Shown here piece by piece: positions 1 through 7,856 of a stretch of 64,000 nucleotides of DNA. The DNA is from Ktedonobacter sp. SOSP1-85 (lineage in GTDB: Bacteria > Chloroflexota > Ktedonobacteria > Ktedonobacterales > Ktedonobacteraceae), in assembly GCF_016587415.1 (NCBI RefSeq), contig NZ_BNJI01000003.1:1674001-1738000 (forward strand), in the 5' to 3' direction. A program made the translations under genes and the position numbers. Numbering within the stretch: position 1 is the first letter of the stretch; the number at the start of each line of letters is the position of its first letter. The notes under the pieces are model-generated. The model had not been told where the DNA came from. It did no database searches and was given only the letters and a program-made list of their open reading frames with translations.

Positions 1-113
1 TCGGAGGCATCAGTTTCTACGGAGAGTTTAGCGAGAAAGTGGCGCTGTGCCTCCTCCGGGCTGGCGACTGGTGTTTCTAGCACTAAAGAAAAACGGGACT
101 TTGTGGTGCTCAT
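1..113 (-). CDS. Rhodanese-like protein, N-terminal fragment
   Basis: An open frame starts at an ATG read leftwards from 113 and runs off the window edge, so only about 37 residues are visible. The stretch HFLAKLSVETDAS resembles the segment just before the sulfurtransferase fold in small single-domain rhodanese-like proteins, which often read HF-x-A-+-L-x-x-E-T-D in that place. The catalytic cysteine loop lies outside the window, so activity cannot be judged. It is transcribed divergently from the LysR regulator, a common arrangement for a regulator and its target. Confidence 0.4.
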   Translation of the reverse strand, partial: MSTTKSRFSLVLETPVASPEEAQRHFLAKLSVETDAS

Positions 114-243
114 GGTTCTGACTCCTTTTGTAATCGTACTTATGGTTCAGGTTGGTGTAGGAGTACTTTACCATAGACGCAAGCATTAGCGTTAGCTATA
201 ATCTTTGATGAAAAGTATTAAGAATATTGATGGATGGCCATAG

Positions 244-1140
244 ATGGATTTTATTTACCTGCAAACCTTTTGTGAGGTCGCGAAGTGGGGTAATTTTACG
301 CGCGCCGCCGAAGCCTTAGGCTACTCGCAGCCCAGCGTGACCACTCAGATTCAGAAGTTAGAGGAGCAGTATGGAGCCGTGCTCTTTGAGCGCTATGGAA
401 GAAGGATGCGTCCGACGCAGGCCGGTGAAGTGCTGTTGCCCTATGCCCACCAGATCCTGGCTTTGCAGGCTGAGGCCAGGGCCAGGATTGCTGAGCAACA
501 GACGGGAACGCTCTTGATTGGGACCATTGAGACACTGGCCGCCTTCTATCTCCCGCCCGTTCTCCAAACCTTTCGCGAGACGCATCCTGATATCATCATT
601 GGGCTGCAATCTGGCAATGAGGCATCGATAGTGCAAGCCGTAAAAGATGGCGCATGTGACCTCGGCCTGATTCTGGATCGTGTTACTGAGAACCCGGAAC
701 TGGTGTGTGTTCCGTTGCGTAAGGAGGAGTTTGCCATCATTACGCGACCGGACTCCCCATACAGCCAGTTGGCGGAAGTGAAGGTCCAGGATCTCGCGCA
801 CGCGCGTTTGATTCTCACTGAAGAGGGATGCACCTATCGCGCTTTACTGCTCCAGGCACTCAAGCAGTCGAGTATCACGCACCAGATCGCCTGTGAGTTC
901 AATAGTTTGGAAGCGATCAAGCAATGCGTTCTGGGTGGCCTGGGAATCGCGTTCCTACCATATGTGACGGTGCAGGAGGAGGTGGCGCAGGGAAAATTGC
1001 GGGCGCTTCCGTTCGCGTACACCAGCCATCTGTATACCCAGGTGATCTACCTGGAGCGGAAGTGGCGATCTCAAGCCTTCCAGAGCTTGCTGGATGTGAT
1101 GGGCCATTATGAAGCGCCGCAGGTGCTGAGTGGGCTATAA
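244..1140 (+). CDS. LysR-family transcriptional regulator
   Basis: A 298-residue protein of normal LysR length. The N-terminal winged helix-turn-helix (about residues 1-60) has the family pattern with GNFTRAAEALGYSQPSVTTQI. The rest is a periplasmic-binding-like effector domain, with the typical GxLxIG start near residue 88. It should bind DNA as a tetramer and respond to a small metabolite that cannot be named from sequence. The ATG at 244 gives the usual MDFIYLQTF start of the first helix. It faces away from the rhodanese-like gene, which is its most likely target; the space between them contains a TATAAT at 197-202. Its last codons (EAPQVLSGL) are echoed in DNA near 1800. Confidence 0.88.
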   Translation: MDFIYLQTFCEVAKWGNFTRAAEALGYSQPSVTTQIQKLEEQYGAVLFERYGRRMRPTQAGEVLLPYAHQILALQAEARARIAEQQTGTLLIGTIETLAAFYLPPVLQTFRETHPDIIIGLQSGNEASIVQAVKDGACDLGLILDRVTENPELVCVPLRKEEFAIITRPDSPYSQLAEVKVQDLAHARLILTEEGCTYRALLLQALKQSSITHQIACEFNSLEAIKQCVLGGLGIAFLPYVTVQEEVAQGKLRALPFAYTSHLYTQVIYLERKWRSQAFQSLLDVMGHYEAPQVLSGL

Positions 1141-1206
1141 CAGCGTCGGGCAGGAACGCGGCTCTCCCGTGGGGTTCACAACGTTCAAGAGAAACACTGA
1201 AAGCTC

Positions 1207-1236
1207 TTGACCTAAAGCACTTGAGGTTTTTATACT
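1207..1236 (+). promoter_or_regulatory. MerR-type promoter with operator in the spacer
   Basis: TTGACC at 1207-1212 and TATACT at 1231-1236 are separated by 18 bp. The spacer and -35 box contain an 18-bp dyad, ACCTAAAGC/ACTTGAGGT (1210-1227), with two mismatched pairs. An operator lying between the -35 and -10 boxes is the hallmark of promoters activated by MerR proteins. The -10 ends 6 bp before the merR-like ATG at 1243, so transcription should begin at or next to the start codon. Confidence 0.75.
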
Positions 1237-1242
1237 ACGGAT

Positions 1243-1698
1243 ATGAATAAGACATCATCTATTCGGCATCAAGAAACATACACCATTCATGAAGTGGCTC
1301 AAAGAAGTGGGTTGAGCATTCCAACCCTCAGATACTACGAAGAGATAGGGCTTGTGCCTGATGTCGGGCGTGATACAAGCAGTGGTCATCGACGCTATAG
1401 TGCTGACACTGTGCAGATTATAGAGTCACTGGCAAATTTGCGTGCCGTTGGCATGAGCATAGAAGAGATGCGTACCTATCTGACACTTCGCGAGCAGGGC
1501 GACGAGACGGCAGTCGAAAAGCGAGAACTGTTTCAGGCACACGCCGAAGAATTGGGGAAGCAGATTGCGCGGCTGCAAATACGTCAACGCTACCTCTCGT
1601 TTAAAGTCACCTACTGGGATGCCCGTGCCCGTGGTGATCTGGACGAAGCCGCGCGCATCGCTCTTGAGTACGAGAGTATTGTGAAGGATTTAAGATAA
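1243..1698 (+). CDS. MerR-family transcriptional regulator
   Basis: A 151-residue protein. The N-terminal MerR helix-turn-helix and wing are clear (YTIHEVAQRSGLSIPTLRYY, then GHRRY), followed by a dimerisation coiled coil (about residues 85-135). There are no cysteines, so it is not a metal or redox sensor of the MerR/SoxR kind; the length and LTLREQG region fit the small AdhR/YyaN-like class. The operator in its own promoter predicts self-regulation. There is no ribosome-binding site because the message appears leaderless. An imperfect hairpin (about 1693-1735) and then a longer palindrome follow the stop. Confidence 0.88.
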   Translation: MNKTSSIRHQETYTIHEVAQRSGLSIPTLRYYEEIGLVPDVGRDTSSGHRRYSADTVQIIESLANLRAVGMSIEEMRTYLTLREQGDETAVEKRELFQAHAEELGKQIARLQIRQRYLSFKVTYWDARARGDLDEAARIALEYESIVKDLR

Positions 1699-1735
1699 CT
1701 CATAAAGGTGGGAAGCAAAATGATGAGATTATCTT

Positions 1736-1792
1736 GGTAAAGGGGTGTGGTGGCGGATGGACTTTGCCCATCCGCCACCACACCCCTTTACC
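1736..1792. terminator. Long palindrome between convergent genes (GGGTAAGGGGTGTGG type)
   Basis: A perfect 25-bp stem (arms 1736-1760 and 1768-1792) with a 7-base loop, lying between the ends of the MerR and amine oxidase genes. It probably terminates both transcripts, although there is no U tract. The arm base GGTAAAGGGGTGTGGTG recurs in the palindrome at 51079-51149. Confidence 0.75.
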
Positions 1793-1822
1793 CTGCACGA
1801 AGCACCGCAGGTGCTGAGCGGA

Positions 1823-3199
1823 TTAATGGGAGGAGGATGGCCGAAGGGCAGCAGTGACTTCGCTGGCGGCGCGGTAGCCTGTGAGGAGGGCGCTATGGAC
1901 TGTTCCGGTAAAGCCAAGCGTATCGGTGGCCTCGCCGGCGAAGAAGAGCGTATTTTCAAGCGGCTCAGCCAGGCGGGCGGGAGCATCTACGGCGCCGACG
2001 GGGACATAACTGTAAGCTCCACGTGAGTAGGGATCGCGGCTCCAGTTGTGGGTCGCGGTAGAGAGAATGTGAGACTGTAATGTCTCGACGGAACGGCCAA
2101 TTGTGCGTGAGAGGGCCTGAAGCGCCTGCTCAACGAGCGAGGCTTCGTCGGCCTCCACCAGGGGCAGGGCCTGGGTGCCACCAACCCAGGCCGTCAGCGT
2201 CGGCGCGCGCAGGGGTGCCTGAGTCCACCATACGGGAAAGTTTGGGTCATCGCTACGCAGAAAGCCCAGGCCGGGTAGCGCTGTCTGCTGTTGCTCTCCC
2301 TCCTGTTCCCAGAAGAAATCATCGAAATGGAAGACGACGCGCATTGCGGTCCCCATACGCAGGTCCTGTGCCACCTTCCACTTGCCTGGTAGGTCCGGAT
2401 CATAGGCGATAGCTCCGCGTGCGCCTGCCGGAGCCTGCCAGACTCCCAGTGGTACCGTGACTATCGTGGCGTGCCCCTGCCAGTTCTCTCTCTCGCCTTG
2501 AGCATTACGCGTCTGCACCGCGACGGTGCCAGGAGACCAGCTAAGCCGCTGCACCTCCTGTTCATAGACGATATTCTCGCTTCCAAGCTGTTGTACCAGC
2601 CAGTCTACCAGGCGACTATAGCCGAAGAGGGGGCGAAACTGGCGCTCTTCGTTGATAGAGTCGGCCGCGTGCTGACACTGCTGGAGCCAGTGGACGCTGA
2701 CATCCTCCAGGCGGGCGGCGTTAAAGCCTTCAATATAGGAGACAACCTGGGCACGGGCTTGTTGCCAGTGCTTGGAGGCAAAATGCCGTTGCAGAAAATC
2801 CTGCGCCGAGCAATCTGGCCCTACGTAGGCGTATAGGGCCGCGAGGATGGTCGCGCTTCCCTTCACATCCTCGTGCGTGTCGAATATCTGCCCCGAGTGG
2901 ATAAAAGAGAGGGTGCCGCTCTCCTCATTGAGGAGGAGTCCAGCCTCATTGAAGAGGGAGAGTAGATGTGGCTCCATGCCATGCACGAACTCGGCCCCCA
3001 GTTCGCTCCAGGCGCTCGATCTTGCGCCGTTTATATGAGAGGAAGGCTGCTGATGCTCCACGGTGGCAATACGGCCCCCGGCGTGGTTGCGTGCCTCCAG
3101 AATCGTCACCTGGTAGCCCTGGCGTTGTAATTTGAGCGCGGCTCCCAGGCCGGCGATACCGGCTCCAATGATGAGCACATCCGTCGTGGGCATAAACAT
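1823..3199 (-). CDS. FAD-dependent amine oxidase
   Basis: A 458-residue flavoprotein of the monoamine/polyamine oxidase type. The N-terminus carries the dinucleotide-binding motif GAGIAGLGAALKLQRQGYQV followed by an acidic LEAR and GGRI. The C-terminus has FFAGEATDTLGFTGTVHSAL, the second FAD-contacting block of this family. Such enzymes oxidise primary or secondary amines to imines and release peroxide; the substrate cannot be named. It has no signal peptide, so it is probably cytoplasmic. Two in-frame ATGs lie six bases apart (3199 and 3193); the AGAGG upstream is better spaced for the second. Confidence 0.85.
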   Translation of the reverse strand: MFMPTTDVLIIGAGIAGLGAALKLQRQGYQVTILEARNHAGGRIATVEHQQPSSHINGARSSAWSELGAEFVHGMEPHLLSLFNEAGLLLNEESGTLSFIHSGQIFDTHEDVKGSATILAALYAYVGPDCSAQDFLQRHFASKHWQQARAQVVSYIEGFNAARLEDVSVHWLQQCQHAADSINEERQFRPLFGYSRLVDWLVQQLGSENIVYEQEVQRLSWSPGTVAVQTRNAQGERENWQGHATIVTVPLGVWQAPAGARGAIAYDPDLPGKWKVAQDLRMGTAMRVVFHFDDFFWEQEGEQQQTALPGLGFLRSDDPNFPVWWTQAPLRAPTLTAWVGGTQALPLVEADEASLVEQALQALSRTIGRSVETLQSHILSTATHNWSRDPYSRGAYSYVPVGAVDAPARLAEPLENTLFFAGEATDTLGFTGTVHSALLTGYRAASEVTAALRPSSSH

Positions 3200-3320
3200 T
3201 TTCCTCTTTTCTCCTACGTCTGTTCAATTGGTTCTCTCTGTATTGTATCCCAACAGGCTTGTGCAGTACCACCTTGTCTCCCCTGTATGGGCGTGGGTAT
3301 GCCTCTGAAGCACAAACAAG

Positions 3321-3352
3321 AAGGGATGGCCTCATCTTTGAGACCATCCCTT
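3321..3352 (-). terminator. Terminator hairpin of the S53 protease gene
   Basis: On the minus strand the sequence AAGGGATGGTCTCA, a short AAGA loop and TGAGGCCATCCCTT form a strong stem followed by a T-rich run. It lies about 33 bp past the protease stop. Confidence 0.7.
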
Positions 3353-3362
3353 CGGGTTGGGA

Positions 3363-3386
3363 CCGCTACTGGTGTACGCGGCTACT
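3363..3386. repeat. Single arm of the CGCTACTGGYGTACG palindrome family
   Basis: CTGGTGTACGCGGCTACT at 3369-3386 is identical over 18 of 18 bases to the left arm of the palindrome at 47684-47732. Here no opposing arm exists. It overlaps the stop codon of the protease gene. Confidence 0.6.
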
Positions 3387-6312
3387 AGTGAACGTTTACA
3401 TCATCGAAGAGGGTGTAAGTGGCATCGCCAGCGTAGTTGTCATCATGGCTGGTTAGGGTAAGGGTATACGAGTGACCCGCCGTGACCGTGGCTGAGACCT
3501 GGACCCAGGTGGCGTTGTTAGTGCAGGTTTTGGCCAGAATGGTGCTGGTGGTGTTACTCGTGTTGTCCTTAAGGGTGGCCGTGGCCCAGTCATAGGTCAC
3601 GGTATCAGGGCAGGTGACGCGGTACCAGAAGGAGAGCGTGCCGCTGCCACTGGGAACAGTAAAGGTCTGGCTGATGCTGCTATCGCCGTTGGTAGCTGAA
3701 GAGCTGCCCGCCTCACCAGAGTAGCTGCCTGCGTGAGCGGTAGTGCTGATCGAGGCCGTACCCGCAGTGGTCCAGCCCGAGAAGGACCCGGTCTCAAAAC
3801 CAGGATTCGTCACCGGATTGGTGGCTGCCGCGGAGAGCGCCACATCATCAAAGAGGGTATATGTGGCATCGCCAGCGTAGTTGTCATCATGGCTGGTCAG
3901 AGTCAATGTGTACGAGTGACTAGCGGTTACTCCAGCCGAGACCTGGACCCAGGTGGAGTTGTTAGTGCAGGTTTTGGCCAGAATAGTGCTGGTGGTGTTA
4001 CTCGTGTTGTCCTTGAGGGTGGCTGTGGCCCAGTCATAGGTCACGGTATCAGGGCAGGTGACGCGGTACCAGAAGGAGAGCGTGCCGCTGCCACTGGGAA
4101 CAGTGAAGGTCTGGCTGATGCTGCTATCGCCATTGGTTGGCGAAGTGCTACCTGCCTCACCAGAGTAGCTGCCTGCGTGAGCGGTAGTGCTGGTCGAGGT
4201 AGTGCCTGCCGTAGTCCAACCCGAGAGTGACCCGCTCTCAAAGCCGCCGTTGGTGATGCTACCGCCACCGCCCGAGGTCGTGACCGTGACCGTAACGGAG
4301 GCAGTATGCGTAGCACTTCCCTCGGTACCCGTGACCGTAACGGTATACGTACCCGCCGCAACCGACGAGCCTACGCTGACTGTTAAGGTCGAGGAACCGC
4401 CCGCGGTGACCGAGGTGGGGCTCAGCGACGCAGTTGGGCCAGCAGGCGAGACGCTCGCGGAGAGGCTCACTGTGCCCGCCGATCCAGTTGTGACTGCTGT
4501 ACTAATCGTAGAGGTACCATTGCCACCCTGGGCGATTGAGAGACTGGTGGGGCTGGCACTGATAGAGAAGTCATTGGTGCCGCCAGTGGTACCAGCCGCG
4601 TCGCGCGCGAAGTTCCAGACATCTGGGGTGCCAATGCCGGTTGCCAGGTCATAGCCCGTGCCTGCATTGTAGAAGAGGTTGTTGCCGCTGGTCACATCGT
4701 GATAGGCCGTATAGGTCTGGCTGGTATTGAAGAGGGTATAGAGCTCAGCGTTAACGTTGCCAAGCGTGCTCTTGCCCTGACCTGCCAGGTAGGAGTTAAC
4801 GTCCGCGGCCACGCCAGCCCATAGGGGAGCCGCCGCGCTGGTGCCGCCAACTGCGATCCAGCCTGCCGAGCCGGAGGAGCAGCCGGATGCGCTCACGGTA
4901 CAGTAGACGGAGTAGCCGGACGCAGGATCGGCATCGGCCGATACATCGGGGACGTGGCGCATACTATTGCTATCCACACCTGTGCCGCTCTGATACGAGG
5001 GTTTGGAGAAGTAGGTGCTATAGCCGCCGCCACCGCCCGAGCCTTTGGGGCTGCGCTGGGTATCATTGGGATTGGACCAGGCAGACTCACTACCGTAGCT
5101 GCTGCCACTTCCCAGTTGCAGGTTGGTACCACCAACGCCGACCACGTGAGGATCATCGGCAGGTGAGTCTACCGCCAGGCTGGTATTGTTGCAGTCGTAG
5201 GCGCCCGAGTCGCCCGAGGCCGCGAAGAAGGATTGCCCCTGCGAAGAACCCTGAAGGAAAATATTATCCAGGGCGCTCAACTCAGAGGTGCCCGAAGAGG
5301 CCTCACAGAGACCCCAACTGGTGCTGGTGACCTTGGCGACATTATCGGTAACGATCTTGTTATAGGTATCGTTGACACCGGTTGTCGAGTTGGGTCCGAT
5401 GTAAATTTTCTGTGTCGCTCCTGGCGCGATGGCCGAGACAACCTCCATATCCAGTTCAACCTCGATGGCGCCAGCACCCGCTGTATTGGTGGCCCCATCC
5501 ACCAGGACATTGGAGTACTTCGCCGATCCCAGGCTGTACTGGCTGAGATAGGTGTTGACGTCCGAGGCGTTATACCCATCCAGCTCAAAGATAGCGACGG
5601 TCTGCCCGCTGCCATTGGCGCTGCTGATCAGCGAGTTCATGTCGTAGGCAGTACGCAGATCGGTCGGCGTATAGCCGCCGCCAGGGCCTGCGGCAGGTGC
5701 CATGTGCTTTGCGGGATGATAATGCGCCACATTGTCCAGGCCGCTGATGTTGAGCACCAGGCCAGAGAGATTGGCCGGGACAGACGGTTCGCTGGTAGGA
5801 GCGTAGACGGTGCTCCCATTGAGTGCGTAATCGGCGATTGTGATGTTGAAGGCGCGTTCAACAGCAGAGAGAGATCCAGATGCATCGATTAAGAGACGAT
5901 TTGAAGCAACCGAACTGACCTGTAAGCCTTGGCTGTGCAGGTAGCTAACGACTGACCTGACACTAGCTTCAGTGGGGCTAAACTGCGCGGTGAATTGCTG
6001 GGGCGTCAGATACTGGTGGTACAGTGAGGAATGCGGATCGCTCTGAGCGCGTACCAGGGCCTCCAGCGCGCTTTTATTGCGCAGATTGAGCGCGATAGAG
6101 AGCTGGAGTTGCCGGTTTGCAGACGAGGTGTGTAGAGGCGAGTGGTGTTGTAAGGCGGGAACCAGGTGCCCAGATATGACTGAGCGTCCACTGGGCGGCG
6201 CCGCCTGAACGGCAGTAGAATGTAAGAGAAACGCTGGCACGATCATCGTAATCGTAGCCAGGACGAGGATCGCCCAACGCCGGGGCGATAGTCGAAGAAA
6301 TGTGTTCTTCAA
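3385..6312 (-). CDS. Secreted sedolisin (S53) protease with duplicated C-terminal module
   Basis: A 975-residue exported serine-carboxyl peptidase, expected to degrade proteins at acid pH outside the cell. A signal peptide (residues 1-37) is followed by the pro-kumamolisin activation domain (about 45-190), which must be cleaved off. The catalytic domain (about 215-590) shows Glu284 and Asp288 in the E-x3-D pattern, Asp368 in AASGDSG and Ser492 in GGTSAAAP, so all sedolisin catalytic residues are present. Next come a Ser/Thr-rich Ig-like segment (about 595-690) and two nearly identical 140-residue modules starting NGGFESG/NPGFETG, probably substrate- or carbohydrate-binding. The gene stands alone, with its own terminator. 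Confidence 0.9.
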   Translation of the reverse strand: MKNTFLRLSPRRWAILVLATITMIVPAFLLHSTAVQAAPPSGRSVISGHLVPALQHHSPLHTSSANRQLQLSIALNLRNKSALEALVRAQSDPHSSLYHQYLTPQQFTAQFSPTEASVRSVVSYLHSQGLQVSSVASNRLLIDASGSLSAVERAFNITIADYALNGSTVYAPTSEPSVPANLSGLVLNISGLDNVAHYHPAKHMAPAAGPGGGYTPTDLRTAYDMNSLISSANGSGQTVAIFELDGYNASDVNTYLSQYSLGSAKYSNVLVDGATNTAGAGAIEVELDMEVVSAIAPGATQKIYIGPNSTTGVNDTYNKIVTDNVAKVTSTSWGLCEASSGTSELSALDNIFLQGSSQGQSFFAASGDSGAYDCNNTSLAVDSPADDPHVVGVGGTNLQLGSGSSYGSESAWSNPNDTQRSPKGSGGGGGYSTYFSKPSYQSGTGVDSNSMRHVPDVSADADPASGYSVYCTVSASGCSSGSAGWIAVGGTSAAAPLWAGVAADVNSYLAGQGKSTLGNVNAELYTLFNTSQTYTAYHDVTSGNNLFYNAGTGYDLATGIGTPDVWNFARDAAGTTGGTNDFSISASPTSLSIAQGGNGTSTISTAVTTGSAGTVSLSASVSPAGPTASLSPTSVTAGGSSTLTVSVGSSVAAGTYTVTVTGTEGSATHTASVTVTVTTSGGGGSITNGGFESGSLSGWTTAGTTSTSTTAHAGSYSGEAGSTSPTNGDSSISQTFTVPSGSGTLSFWYRVTCPDTVTYDWATATLKDNTSNTTSTILAKTCTNNSTWVQVSAGVTASHSYTLTLTSHDDNYAGDATYTLFDDVALSAAATNPVTNPGFETGSFSGWTTAGTASISTTAHAGSYSGEAGSSSATNGDSSISQTFTVPSGSGTLSFWYRVTCPDTVTYDWATATLKDNTSNTTSTILAKTCTNNATWVQVSATVTAGHSYTLTLTSHDDNYAGDATYTLFDDVNVH
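3390..4250 (-). repeat. Tandem duplicated module inside the S53 protease gene
   Basis: Two copies of about 420 bp (roughly 3390-3810 and 3840-4250) are almost identical at DNA level and encode the two C-terminal FE(S/T)G-SGWTTAG modules. Such similarity means recent duplication or ongoing gene conversion. Confidence 0.8.
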
Positions 6313-6644
6313 GGCTGAACCTCGCTCTAGAAGCTCTGGCGCGCGCTAGCGGCCCTGGCTCCCCTACTCTACCAGGATGGTGAAAGATAGTCGCCACCTG
6401 GTCACAGTACACAGAAGGGAATACAGTTTGTGCCCCTTCTCAAGGTGAAACGGGTAGTCTGCCTCCACCCTGCCAGCAGGCAAAAGGATGGACTAGGAGA
6501 ATATTACCTCATCATGCTTTCGTACCACTTCAGCCACGTCTTCTGCACTCAATGCCCTTTTGAAGCGCTTTCATGCATTGAAAATGCTCTATGTCTTACC
6601 CCATCTTCTCTAAGTACTGTCTCTCAAACAAAGACTTATATAAG

Positions 6645-6712
6645 AAAGTAAAAGGGAAAGGACGTATGGCGTGGGCGAACGCCCACGCCATATGTCCTTT
6701 CCCTTTTACTTT
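6645..6712. repeat. Long palindrome in a divergent intergenic region
   Basis: A 33-bp stem with a single mismatch (arms 6645-6677 and 6680-6712) and a 2-base centre. CTCTCAAA/TTTGAGAG flanks extend the symmetry. It lies between the divergent protease and marR-like genes, so it is not an obvious terminator of either. The rest of 6313-6644 shows no convincing gene. Confidence 0.75.
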
Positions 6713-6739
6713 TGAGAGGCGCTGAAAATTGCCTACAAG

Positions 6740-6772
6740 ACAGTTGACAAGTGAACTGTTTAAAAGTATACT
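6740..6772 (+). promoter_or_regulatory. Promoter of the MarR gene with inverted-repeat operator
   Basis: TTGACA (6744-6749), a 17-bp spacer and TATACT (6767-6772) form a near-consensus sigma-70 type promoter. ACAGTT-N8-AACTGT (6740-6759) covers the -35 box and is the likely binding site of the MarR protein itself. Confidence 0.7.
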
Positions 6773-6904
6773 AATTCGAGCAGGCAGGCGAAATGCGCGT
6801 ATGGAGGTTCCGGGCGAGGCATTTTTGGCTTGCCAGAGAAGCAAAGGAGGGCGGCAAGTCCTCTCATTTCTTGTAAGGGATGAGGGCTCTTTGCCACAAT
6901 CAGT

Positions 6905-7375
6905 ATGGAGAGCAAGCATGTTGCTGTTGAGCAACATGTATATCGTCTACTCATGAAGACATCTGTTCTCCTGGATGACAGCGATCGTCAATTCTTCGCT
7001 TCATATGGGGTGAACACACGTCAGTACTGGGCATTGCAACACCTGGATGAGCAGCGGGGTTGTTCGATGGTAGAGCTAAGTCGCGTTTTGTTTACGGATA
7101 AAAGTAACGTGACCGGCATTGTTGATCGGCTAGAGAGTCAGCAGCTTGTTGAGCGCAAGACTGATCCTGGCGATCGGCGTGTAATCCTGATCACACTGAC
7201 AGCACAAGGCCGTCAACTGCGAGATCAGTTACATGGGCTGCATGAAGCTCATATCTGCAAACAATTGAACATTGTCGATCTTGAGCAGCTAACTCATGTG
7301 CGTGATTGCCTGCGTGCATTCAGCGAGAATATCGAGCTCTACCTGGAGCAGATCAAAGCTTCATCTCTGCCCTGA
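6905..7375 (+). CDS. MarR-family transcriptional regulator
   Basis: A 156-residue winged-helix protein of standard MarR length. Residues 50-100 carry the family pattern: LSRVLFTDKSNVTGIVDRLE (recognition helix), then LVERKTDPGDRRVILITLT, the wing with its conserved DxRDRR-like core. It should bind as a dimer to a short inverted repeat, and one overlaps its own -35 box, which predicts autorepression. The 5' untranslated region would be about 125 nt. No strong ribosome-binding site precedes the ATG at 6905, so the exact start is uncertain. Confidence 0.87.
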   Translation: MESKHVAVEQHVYRLLMKTSVLLDDSDRQFFASYGVNTRQYWALQHLDEQRGCSMVELSRVLFTDKSNVTGIVDRLESQQLVERKTDPGDRRVILITLTAQGRQLRDQLHGLHEAHICKQLNIVDLEQLTHVRDCLRAFSENIELYLEQIKASSLP

Positions 7376-7596
7376 TACACCTGAAAAGCGCACCAGGCAG
7401 GCTCTACGCCAGCAGTACCGATATCCACACTATTCATCACGCAGTGTTGCGTGGAAAATTTCTGGCACCTATGCCTATTCTATTCGTTTTCTATTCGTCC
7501 TCGCTCATGTGGTATGCCATGCATAGATCTATGTTTATTTTTTTTATAACGCATATGCTCTATGTTTGCTACTCAGGAGCAGTGGCTCATAGTCTA

Positions 7597-7644
7597 TATG
7601 AGCAATTAATGCCCTTTTAATATGAGCAATTAATGCCCTTTTAA
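7597..7644. repeat. Two tandem 24-bp repeats
   Basis: The unit TATGAGCAATTAATGCCC plus TTTTAA occurs twice in direct succession in the AT-rich space between the marR-like gene and the sugar transporter. Confidence 0.8.
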
Positions 7645-7690
7645 TATGAAATCCGAGAATGAGGATGTTCACCTATTCCCTGGTTAATTA

Positions 7691-7818
7691 TTAATTGGAG
7701 TTTAGATAAAATCGGTAAGAATTGGCTTGTAGAGCCGTTTTATACCACCTTGTCATAAAATAGGCCAAGCCGCTTCTGGCCTGGCTCCATACGAATTTTA
7801 TCTAAATCCCAATATTAA
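7691..7818. repeat. Imperfect inverted repeat upstream of the sugar-binding protein gene
   Basis: Arms 7691-7717 and 7790-7818 share a perfect 12-bp core, TTTAGATAAAAT/ATTTTATCTAAA (7701-7712 and 7795-7806). The interior holds further short GGC-rich pairs. It ends about 40 bp before the start codon, so it could be a structured leader, a regulator site or a small non-autonomous element. Confidence 0.55.
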
Positions 7819-7856
7819 AATAGCATAATCTCTCTATTTTATGGAGGTTCGAGGTC

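Noticed and set aside
5233..5892. A 219-codon open frame on the plus strand
   Set aside because: It lies wholly within the sedolisin coding sequence on the other strand, whose catalytic motifs are clear.
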